Origin: a virus
Direction: 5' to 3' (one strand)
Virus record (IMG/VR): IMGVR_UViG_3300033148_003863
Coordinates: 1-45,399 of that record
Length of the DNA: 45,399 nucleotides
Part shown: one piece after another, positions 6,877 through 14,900 of the stretch
How positions within the stretch are numbered: position 1 is the first letter of the stretch
How the letters are laid out: each line of letters opens with the position of its first letter
Translations under genes and position numbers: made by a program
The notes under the pieces: model-generated
What the model saw: only the letters and a program-made list of their open reading frames with translations
Database searches by the model: none
What the model was told of the DNA's origin: nothing

Positions 6877-8612
6877 AAGGTAAAGGCCCGATCAACGCAA
6901 AGATAATGATAATAGGCGAGCAACCCTCCATCCGTGACCTTCGTTCCGGTGAGCCTTTCGGTGGCGGTTCAGGTCAAGAATTCCACCGTATGCTTCATGA
7001 CGCTGATATCCTCGCTACCGAATGTTACATGACCTATTTCGTAAAGGATCGCAGTGCCGGTACTGTTGACAAAATGTTTGCCCGGACTAAAACGGAAAGC
7101 AAAACACTTGGCCTATCAGTGTTTAATAAAAAGTACCCGAAACCGGAGGTGTTAGTACACCTCAAAACCCTGTGGGAGGAAATCGCTTCCATCAAACCAA
7201 ACCTCATCATTACCCTCGGAGAGCATGCACTATGGGCGGTGACTGGAAACAGTGGCATAACAAAATGGCGGGGATCAATACTGGCCGGTATTCCTTTTGG
7301 TATCCCAGGTCCGTTTACTGTAAAGGTTATACCTACATATGCTCCCGGAAAGGTACAGGCAAAGTGGGACTGGCGCTGGATTGCAGTACAAGATCTTCGC
7401 CGGGCTAAACGAGAATCTCTATTCCCCGGTATCGACTACCCGGACTATCAATTCATTGTTCGGCCTAGTTTTAATGCTGTAATGAATTGGATTAATTGTC
7501 GGTTACAAATCATGCAGACACGCCCGGAGATGCGTTCTGACGGGGCATCTCCCGTTCGGGGATGGTGTAATGACGGGTACAAACTGTCCGTCGACATCGA
7601 AACGAGATGCGGTCATATTGCATGTATCGGCTTCGCTGACTCACACTTAGAAGCATTATGTGTTCCTTTAATGTGTACGGAGAATGAAAATGGATACTGG
7701 ACTATTGAGGAAGAAATCGCTATCGTTATCGCTATCCGAGAACTGCTTACCCACCCAAATACCTGCGTATTTGGTCAGAACTTCTTATATGATTGCCAAT
7801 ACATTGCGAAATCCTGGGGATTTATACCTAATGTCAAGCACGATACAATGTATGAACACCACGTTGCTTTTGCAGGACTGCAGAAAGGGCTTGATTTCCT
7901 TTCCTCTATTTACTGCGACTTCCACCAGTACTGGAAAGACGAAGGAAAGGAATGGAACCCTCTGATACCGGAAGATCAGTACTGGGTGTATAACTGTAAA
8001 GACGCTGTTACCACATATGAGTGTAATGATGCAATTCAAGCTACTATCGAAGCTCTCGGACTGGAACAGCCTCGCCGTATGCAGATGCGCCTCTTTCTCC
8101 CGGTGCTTCGAATGATGCTTCGTGGAATTCGTATTGATGAAAAGATTAAGGCCGCCTTCGGGATGGAATTATTAGAGGCTCGTGCTGAACGGGAACAGTG
8201 GCTATGGGATGTTGGTGAAGGTATTGTACCTATACCGAAATCGAAGACAGCTAAGTCTTGGTTTAACAGTCCGAAACAACTCGGCACCTTTCTGTATGAT
8301 GTTCTTGGTCTCCCGGAACAAATGAAGCATAAAAAGGGACAGAAATCTTCCCGGACTACTGAGGATGCAGCCTTACAAAAACTGCGCAAACGGGAACCTG
8401 CACTTCGTCAATTTTTCGACACGATCGCTGAACTCCGTTCCATTGGGGTATTCTTCAGCACATTCGTAAATGCACGACTTGATCACGACAAACACATACG
8501 TTGTTCTTTTAACATAGCAGGTACCGAAACCTTCCGTTTCAGTAGTTCATCTGACGCTTTTGGTTACGGGACAAACCTACAAAACATACCTAAGGGGAAT
8601 GAAGATGAGTAG
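6873..8612 (+). CDS. UDG-like domain + 3'-5' exonuclease + N-terminal part of DNA polymerase A (579 aa)
   Basis: Residues about 1-175 match the family 4/5/6 uracil-DNA-glycosylase fold: IIGEQPS (13-19) and EPFGGGSG (27-34), LIITLGEHALWAVTG, and RGSI. In the final UDG motif, TYAP replaces the usual 'HPS', so activity is doubtful. A DnaQ-like proofreading exonuclease follows: VDIET (about 239-243), NFLYD (about 303-307) and YNCKDAV (about 371-377). The polymerase palm begins with ETFRFSSSSD and NLQNIPKG (about 550-574), then the frame stops. Motifs A, B and C are absent here and are encoded at 9457-10248. Overlaps of 4 and 8 bases with its neighbours make it part of one operon. The true polymerase is therefore probably a two-chain enzyme. 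Confidence 0.85.
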   Translation: MKGKGPINAKIMIIGEQPSIRDLRSGEPFGGGSGQEFHRMLHDADILATECYMTYFVKDRSAGTVDKMFARTKTESKTLGLSVFNKKYPKPEVLVHLKTLWEEIASIKPNLIITLGEHALWAVTGNSGITKWRGSILAGIPFGIPGPFTVKVIPTYAPGKVQAKWDWRWIAVQDLRRAKRESLFPGIDYPDYQFIVRPSFNAVMNWINCRLQIMQTRPEMRSDGASPVRGWCNDGYKLSVDIETRCGHIACIGFADSHLEALCVPLMCTENENGYWTIEEEIAIVIAIRELLTHPNTCVFGQNFLYDCQYIAKSWGFIPNVKHDTMYEHHVAFAGLQKGLDFLSSIYCDFHQYWKDEGKEWNPLIPEDQYWVYNCKDAVTTYECNDAIQATIEALGLEQPRRMQMRLFLPVLRMMLRGIRIDEKIKAAFGMELLEARAEREQWLWDVGEGIVPIPKSKTAKSWFNSPKQLGTFLYDVLGLPEQMKHKKGQKSSRTTEDAALQKLRKREPALRQFFDTIAELRSIGVFFSTFVNARLDHDKHIRCSFNIAGTETFRFSSSSDAFGYGTNLQNIPKGNEDE

Positions 8613-8874
8613 TATGCTTCCAATAAAGATAGTAGAAGGTAGTTTAGCTCCACGATATGAAGAGACTGTAACCGAATTAAAAAACATTAAAGCAGTAATA
8701 ACCCGACACGGCATGGCAAGCGGTTTACCTTTAGTCGATCTTCAATTTACTGATGAAGAAGGAAAAGAATATTTCACTATGATTAGTAGCAATTTAATTA
8801 GTATGCTTGCCGGTGCTGTTGCTGGTGTTATACAACGTTCGAATGATGAGGAAAATAATAATGGCACACACTGA
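8605..8874 (+). CDS. Small phage protein inserted in the polymerase locus (89 aa)
   Basis: Conserved-looking small protein whose middle (GLPLVDLQFTDEEGKEYF, about 38-55) forms a strand pair, followed by a hydrophobic helix (SMLAGAVAGVIQ). Function unknown. I choose ATG 8605 because AAGGGG lies seven bases upstream; that Shine-Dalgarno overlaps the last codons of the upstream polymerase fragment. The coding frame overlaps the fragment's stop by eight bases and the methyltransferase start by 14. It is the first of two genes that separate the two parts of the polymerase. Confidence 0.65.
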   Translation: MSSMLPIKIVEGSLAPRYEETVTELKNIKAVITRHGMASGLPLVDLQFTDEEGKEYFTMISSNLISMLAGAVAGVIQRSNDEENNNGTH

Positions 8875-9457
8875 ACTATTAATCGGCTGCGGAAGTAACC
8901 GTGCGAAGCGTATTAAAACCTATGACAGCGAAGAATGGTCAGCTGTTGTTACACTTGATTCTAATCCCGATCATAATCCTCATATTGTACACGATCTGCG
9001 TAACCATCCTCTACCGTTTCAAGATAATACTTTCAGTGAAATTCATGCATACGAAGTTCTCGAACACCTCGCGGTACAGGGCGATTATGAATTTCTTTTT
9101 GCTGAGTTTACTGAATACCACCGACTGCTAAAGCCTAACGGTTTATTCATTGCAACCGTACCAGCTCCTACTAGTGAATGGGCTTGGGGTGATCCTAGCC
9201 ATACCCGTGTTTTTCATCCGAACTGGCTTGGTTTTCTATCGCAAGAAAACTATAAACGAGAGGTAGGGAAGACGACAATGTCTGATTTCCGTTACTTATA
9301 TAAGGCCAATTTTGAGGTCGAATATGCAGCTATTGAGGAAGATGTTTTTCTATTCGTACTGAAAGCGGTTAAAGAAAAGAATATAAAAGATAAATCGTCA
9401 GTTTCAGTACTTGATGATATTAATGATAATGCAGAACATGGATCGACACTCCGGTAA
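8861..9457 (+). CDS. Class I SAM-dependent methyltransferase inside the polymerase locus (198 aa)
   Basis: Rossmann-type methyltransferase. The SAM-binding loop is LLIGCGSN (about 5-12), the acidic strand end is VTLDSNP (about 29-35), motif LPFQDNTFSEIHAYEVLEHL (about 50-69) is typical of the Methyltransf_11 group, and LLKPNGLFIATVP (about 88-100) is the next strand. GDPSHTRVFHP recalls methyltransferases that occur in phages. The substrate is unknown (sugar, protein or small molecule). The start ATG at 8861 has GAGGAAA about six bases upstream. Its TAA stop shares a base with the ATG of the polymerase C-terminal part (TAATG). Confidence 0.8.
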   Translation: MAHTELLIGCGSNRAKRIKTYDSEEWSAVVTLDSNPDHNPHIVHDLRNHPLPFQDNTFSEIHAYEVLEHLAVQGDYEFLFAEFTEYHRLLKPNGLFIATVPAPTSEWAWGDPSHTRVFHPNWLGFLSQENYKREVGKTTMSDFRYLYKANFEVEYAAIEEDVFLFVLKAVKEKNIKDKSSVSVLDDINDNAEHGSTLR

Positions 9458-10248
9458 TGGTAGCTAAAACTATGTCCTTACCTAACGTAAGGAAACTGTT
9501 TGTACCTGATCCTGGTTACGTTATGTGTGACGTTGACCTTGACCGTGCCGATCTTCAGGTGGTAGTATGGGAGGCCGATGATGCCGACCTAAAGCGGCAA
9601 CTCCATCTCGGTGTCGATCTTCACATTATGAACGGGATACTACTAGAACAACAAGAGCCACCACCTGAAGATGAACTAGTCGAGTCCCACCCGAACTACC
9701 CGGAGCATAAGGTACGATACAAAAAAGCAAGGGTATTCGCCAAGGCTTTTGTTCACGGTACTAACTATGGCGGCAAAGCTCGCACCATGTCTATCGCCGC
9801 TGGTACTACAGTAAGACAAATGGAAATTATGCAACACCGCTGGTTTCAAATCCATCCCGGTATCCGTGAGTGGCACACCCGAACCCAACACCAACTGGAG
9901 ACACGCCGCTATGTTGAAAACGCCTTCGGCTACCGCCGATTCTACTTCGACCGAATTGAACACTTACTTCCAGAAGCGCTTGCTTGGATACCTCAATCAA
10001 CAGTGGCCGTTATTATCAACCAAGGACTGGCTAACCTTGATGAGAATATACCGGAGGTTGAGCTTCTAATCCAAGTCCATGACAGCCTCGTATTCCAATT
10101 TCAGAAACGTTACTACCCTTACCTCCTCCCGAAAATCCGTGACCAACTCCTAATCCCTGTACCATATGAAGATGAACTGATAATTCCTGTCGGTGCTCAA
10201 ATGAGCGAAAAATCCTGGGGTGACTGTAAACCAGTACCCTGGGAATAA
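9457..10248 (+). CDS. DNA polymerase A, C-terminal catalytic part (263 aa)
   Basis: Carries the three catalytic motifs of family A polymerases: motif A DVDLDRADLQ (about 25-34), motif B RVFAKAFVHGTNYGG (about 92-106) and motif C IQVHDSLVF (about 205-213). In motif C the second acidic residue of HDE is serine, a form I recall from other phage polymerases. The product starts just ahead of 'SLPNVRKLFVPDPGY', so together with 6873-8612 it makes a complete polymerase of about 840 residues. ATG 9457 overlaps the methyltransferase stop (TAATG) and has no good Shine-Dalgarno, so translation is probably coupled. The in-frame sequence upstream back to 9430 could be leftover polymerase code. Confidence 0.85.
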   Translation: MVAKTMSLPNVRKLFVPDPGYVMCDVDLDRADLQVVVWEADDADLKRQLHLGVDLHIMNGILLEQQEPPPEDELVESHPNYPEHKVRYKKARVFAKAFVHGTNYGGKARTMSIAAGTTVRQMEIMQHRWFQIHPGIREWHTRTQHQLETRRYVENAFGYRRFYFDRIEHLLPEALAWIPQSTVAVIINQGLANLDENIPEVELLIQVHDSLVFQFQKRYYPYLLPKIRDQLLIPVPYEDELIIPVGAQMSEKSWGDCKPVPWE

Positions 10249-10249
10249 T

Positions 10250-10278
10250 CCGACCGTTCTATTATTAATTGACCGCCC
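10250..10278. repeat. 29-bp quasi-palindromic element, copy B
   Basis: Lies between the polymerase stop and the next gene. It matches copies at 24478-24506 (23 of 29), 40617-40645 (21 of 29) and, inverted, 38044-38072 (22 of 29). Core CTATT and AATTG form an imperfect inverted repeat, flanked by CCG on the left and GCCC on the right. Confidence 0.65.
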
Positions 10279-10296
10279 ACACAATTAGGAGCCTTT

Positions 10297-10503
10297 ATGC
10301 AATGCCCAGAATGTTTTAGTGCAAAGACCTTTGTATACGACTCACGAAAGAGTGGTGTAACCATACGAAGACGAAGACAGTGTGGAGTCTGCTCCCACCG
10401 TTTCAGTACAATAGAAGTCCTCATTCCCTTGGGAAAAGATATGCGAGAAAAACGAAAACAGAGAACACTAGAAAAAATACAGACATTACTTAACGAATTA
10501 TAA
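10297..10503 (+). CDS. NrdR-like zinc-ribbon protein (68 aa)
   Basis: CPEC (3-6) and CGVC (about 29-32) with an intervening arginine run (RRRRQ) and HRFSTIEV closely follow the zinc-ribbon N-terminus of NrdR transcriptional regulators. The NrdR ATP-cone domain is missing and the rest is a short charged helix. It probably binds DNA. GGAGCC precedes ATG 10297. Its target is unknown. Confidence 0.7.
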   Translation: MQCPECFSAKTFVYDSRKSGVTIRRRRQCGVCSHRFSTIEVLIPLGKDMREKRKQRTLEKIQTLLNEL

Positions 10504-10514
10504 TAAGGATAACC

Positions 10515-11738
10515 ATGCGTAAACATAAAGATTGGATACAAGCCTACATGGAGTATTCAAAGCACAGTGAAGCTCCCGATAAATTTCATTTCTGGACAGC
10601 CGCTTCCGTTGTAGCCGGAGCCCTCCGTCGCCGTGTCTGGATCGACCAGGGGTATTTCCAGTGGACACCTAATATGTACATTGTCTTTGTAGCTCCTCCC
10701 GGCATCGTTAGTAAAAGTACTACTGCCAGTATCGGAATGAATCTGTTACGGAAACTTCCCGATATACACTTCGGGCCTGATGCTGTAACATGGCAGGCGT
10801 TAGCACAAGCCCTCGCTAACAGTACGGAAGAAGTTCCAATTATAGGCCTTAACGGTGAGGAAGAGTTCCACCCAATGTCCGCCCTCACTATCGTCAGTTC
10901 AGAGTTCGGCACTTTCCTTAACCCTAACGACAGGGAAATGGTAGACGTTCTCGTATCCCTTTGGGATGGGCAAAAAGGTTCATGGAAGAAAGCTACAAAA
11001 ACCTGCGGAGACGACATCATTGTCAACCCTTGGATCAACATCCTTGCTTGCACCACCCCTGCTTGGATCGCTGGCAATTTCCCTCAATACATGATAGGCG
11101 GCGGTTTCACTTCCCGTTGCGTTTTCGTATATAGTGAACAGAAACGACAATTGATAGCGTATCCTGCCGATCACATTTCCACTAGTTTCGCCCAACAGGA
11201 ACTTGATTTAGTCCATGATCTGGAAATCATATCCCAAATGAAAGGAGCATATCACCTCAGTCTCGAAGCCAGAAAGTGGGGTGTACAATGGTATGAGGAA
11301 CACTATCACAATCGACCAAAACATCTGTCCGATGCTCAGTTCGGCGGTTACATAGCCCGCAAACAGACACACATACATAAACTGGCTATGGTTCTTTCAG
11401 CTGCCTGTTCCGACACTTTAGTGATACAAAAGGATTTTCTAGAAGCCGCTAATCTTATGGTTACCGCTCTCGAATATGACATGCCTAAAGTGTTTCAACA
11501 GGTGGGGGCAAACGACGCTGGTCGTATCACCGGTCTATTACACGAATTCCTCCGCACTCACCGACGAATGAAGAAACAGGAAGTGTACCGTCATTTCCTA
11601 TCAAAAGTAAGCGGTCAGGACATTGATATTGCTGTTGCGGGATTAGTCACCGCTGGCATCATTAAAGTACAACAGTTAGGTGAAGACATCCTTTTCATCT
11701 TTCAGGAATTGCAAGAGGATACAAATAATGGCTTATAA
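10515..11738 (+). CDS. DUF3987-type P-loop ATPase, probable replicative helicase/primase partner (407 aa)
   Basis: The opening HFWTAASVVAGALRRRVWI (about 25-43), the P-loop APPGIVSKST (about 60-69) and TIVSSEFGTFL followed by LWDGQKGSWKK match DUF3987-like phage ATPases, found next to DNA polymerases and thought to drive replication. The Walker A is odd: the second glycine of GxxxxGK(S/T) is replaced, giving G-I-V-S-K-S-T. Whether it hydrolyses ATP is open. No primase zinc finger or Toprim motif is seen. AAGGAT precedes ATG 10515. It follows the polymerase operon and overlaps the next gene by 11 bases. Confidence 0.7.
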   Translation: MRKHKDWIQAYMEYSKHSEAPDKFHFWTAASVVAGALRRRVWIDQGYFQWTPNMYIVFVAPPGIVSKSTTASIGMNLLRKLPDIHFGPDAVTWQALAQALANSTEEVPIIGLNGEEEFHPMSALTIVSSEFGTFLNPNDREMVDVLVSLWDGQKGSWKKATKTCGDDIIVNPWINILACTTPAWIAGNFPQYMIGGGFTSRCVFVYSEQKRQLIAYPADHISTSFAQQELDLVHDLEIISQMKGAYHLSLEARKWGVQWYEEHYHNRPKHLSDAQFGGYIARKQTHIHKLAMVLSAACSDTLVIQKDFLEAANLMVTALEYDMPKVFQQVGANDAGRITGLLHEFLRTHRRMKKQEVYRHFLSKVSGQDIDIAVAGLVTAGIIKVQQLGEDILFIFQELQEDTNNGL

Positions 11739-11964
11739 ACTATTCGAATCTTTAGTTAAACACGAAGGATTTTGTTGCAACTACGGATACATTTACTCCC
11801 ACCGTTTATGGAACACCGCCCGGTTAGCAAAGCATCTCGGCATATCCGATCGAGGCCTTCGCTACTGGAAACGGAAGGTGAAACTGGGAAAATGCACTTG
11901 TAGGAACAAAACCCATTGCCCGAAACAGAACTGCGCCAAGCTAATGGAACCTGTCCCGAAGTAA
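11728..11964 (+). CDS. Small HTH/cysteine-rich protein, last gene of the rightward unit (78 aa)
   Basis: Contains a helix-turn-helix-like stretch (TARLAKHLGISDRGLRYWKR, about 26-45), then CTC, HCPKQNC cysteines that could bind metal. It is a probable DNA-binding protein of unknown role. I choose ATG 11728 (AAGAGGA about eight bases upstream) over the longer frame from 11680. Its TAA ends at 11964, and the stop codon of the opposing leftward gene begins at 11965, leaving no spacer. Confidence 0.65.
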   Translation: MAYKLFESLVKHEGFCCNYGYIYSHRLWNTARLAKHLGISDRGLRYWKRKVKLGKCTCRNKTHCPKQNCAKLMEPVPK

Positions 11965-14900
11965 TCATTCATTCAGTTCCCTAATCTCTTCATACAGTTG
12001 CCCATACCGTCTCTGTTTCGGTAGTCGTGCTTCTTCCTTCGCTCTCGCTTTCACTCTCGCTTTCCGTGACCGTACCATATCCTTTCCAGTAATACCACCA
12101 ATAATTTTCGGTACCTGACTATTAAACTTCATCCAGGCTTTCCGTGCCGCCTTCACTGAATCTTTATCTCCATGCGCTACTGACCAATCATAATTCTGCA
12201 TAATCAGTCTCCGTCTTGTTTCCCAGTATTGTGCAGCTTGTTTCTGATTCCAACGAATATCTTTTTCCATTGACAGTCTCGTCGGAGTAAACCCCATTGA
12301 TTGCCCGATCAGTTCTGCTCGGTGCATAGTATTATTAACATCAAATTTTACCGGTACAGCCCCTGTCCGTGACACATCACCCTCCTGTTGCGCATACCGA
12401 TAGGCCTTCGCCGCATTTCGCACAGCAATCGGTAGTGCTCGTTCCCACCGCTTAAATCCGTCAGGATGATTATCCGCAGAGGCCTGCATCAGTGACAGTG
12501 GGATAGAGATAAACGCTCCACCCCAGTCAGTACTGATAGATTGAAAGGCTTGCTGAAAGTCTTGTGTAGCTCCATATGTTGCTAACCCTTCAGTACCTGG
12601 AATCAGTCGCCCCATTGACAGTGACCCTGACAGGTCAAAGCCTTGCCAAGCTGCTGGGTCTTTTGCCGCTGTCAGTTGAGGTATAGCAAAAGTATTCCGT
12701 GATAGGCCGTGCATGATCAGGTCTGGGTTAACATTTAGATCTTTCACAAACCCTTTCATATGCGTCCGTACATCCGCTGTCGGATTATTCCAACCTGCAA
12801 GATGTCCCCACTTACGAAGGGCGAAGTTAGCCAGATTCATCAGATCCTCTGCAAACGGAAGTCCAGATAAACCCCCCAATACAAGCATCATTAACATAAA
12901 TCTCCACCAACCAGGATCACCCCCGAAGGCAAAGAATGCTGTATTCTGCATATACTGCCAGAACAGAAAGACAACAGATTTCTTACCCCGCATAAACTCA
13001 GCACGGTTCCAGATAGCGTATTCATATTGTGTAGATTCAACAGCATCTCGCGCTTTCAGATACGCTGCATTAGGCGACATTCCCTGTTTCCGTGCCAGAC
13101 GAAAGGCGGCAATAGCTACAATTCTTCGATTAACTTTCTCCGCGGTCTGAAACAGATATGCTGCATAAAAACTACTCTGCCGTACAGCACTCGCTCCCTT
13201 TGCACTACCTAGTACTGTCCCCGCCACATACCGTTGCAGTGTCGATCCTTCACTAACTGCTGCAAGTTCAGTAGCTGCTGACTGATCAATAATACCATCA
13301 ACCGTTAGGCGTGACAGTGCTTCCTGCAATTCCGGTTCCAGTATCTCCGGATGTCGAAACATTTGATACGTTCCTTTCATCGCCTTCGTTAGTTCTGCTA
13401 CAGCTGCCGCATCCCCAAACTGTGCCGCCAGATGCGGATAGGCTACAAGCGGTACCTGTGTCAGATTAACTGCTGCACTCTTAACGGAAAAGCCAAGGTA
13501 AAAAATAAACCCAATTGCACGAAGGTTAGCAAATTCATTTCCTGGGTTCATTATATACTCGTAATGCCGAGCAAGATGTTCCTGTATCTGTGTTCGTTTT
13601 GTAGAATCACCCCCTTCATTCTGTATCTGTTGTGCATCTTCCCGTATAGAATCAACAGTATCCTGCATCTGCTCTGCATGTTCTACTCTTGCAATATGAC
13701 CAGAGAAACGCGAGAAATACATAGCATATCCCCGCATAGCATCCATACTGAATCCAGCTGTACCCTTACGGTTCAGTAAGTTCTTAGCGAAACTACGAGA
13801 CGGACTGATCTTATACAGTAACTGATCAAATTGACTAACCGCTGTAGGGTCTTCCCCCAGTACCTGTTTCACCATTCTTACTAACTGTGGAGGCATACCA
13901 TTGAAAGACATATTATCTTCTGTAACCTTTCCTGTCGCTACTGTATAGTGTTTCCCCCACTTTTTCTTTATTTCTTTCCAAGCTTTCTTTGCTTCCTTTG
14001 ATGTTTCAAAAGTTTCAAAGTGGAAAACTTCTCCGGCCTTAATCTGTTTCCCATCAATCTGTGTAGCTTTATCAGCCCTAACCGTTACCGTATACTCACC
14101 GAAACGAGATAATGGAAAATAATCACGATTCTTTAGTTCTTCATATTCCGTAAGTACCCTCTGTTTCTGTGCCTCAAGGGCAACCGGATTATCCGCATAA
14201 GTTTCTTCCACCTTCCGTAACGCCAATCGTTCCATAGCTTCCAGTGACGCCAACATATCAGTTTCAATCTGATCCACTAAAGTAACCATATCATCTGTCA
14301 GTTTAAACTTTTCAGCTAGTTCCAGAAACTCATCCGTTGTCAGTTTCCGTTCCAGTGTGTCCGATTGTGTAGTTCGTTCCAGCAAAAATTGTGACAGTAA
14401 TTCCGCTTCTTTCGCTGACAGTTGCTGCCACTGTTTCAGTGTTTCATCAGCCCGTAGTGTCCAAGCGTTTTTTGTATTAAACCACTGGCGTACCTGTTCC
14501 ACATACTGTTGCAGTTTCTGAATATGCGGGTTCAGTTTCGCCAGCTGTGTCAGTGTCAGACCGATACGTACACCTTTATTATAAGTATCTACTGTTTCCT
14601 TAATTTTCTTATCCGAAGGCATACCATCTTCTGAATCTTCAACCCCTTCCGTAGGCGGTACTGGTGGTGCACCTGTCGCCTCCTTTACCGCAGCAGCAAT
14701 AGCTTTTTTTGTATTTACAGCAAATTCTCGTTGTACTTCCGCATCCGCAACACTAAGTGATTGTGCGGCCTGTTCCCGTATTGTCGAAAGCTCTTTCTGT
14801 CCTGCTGCCTGTTCCACAAACATATCAATCGTTTCAGCAGTCTGCGCTGGCTTAACCCAGTCATTGTACAGTGCCTCAAAAGCTTCCGCAACCTTAGCCC

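Noticed and set aside
8605-9457. Group I intron or intein in the polymerase gene
   Set aside because: The interval is fully covered by two overlapping reading frames with good ribosome sites. No conserved core helices, homing endonuclease motif or intein splice residues were seen. A split gene is simpler, although splicing was not tested.
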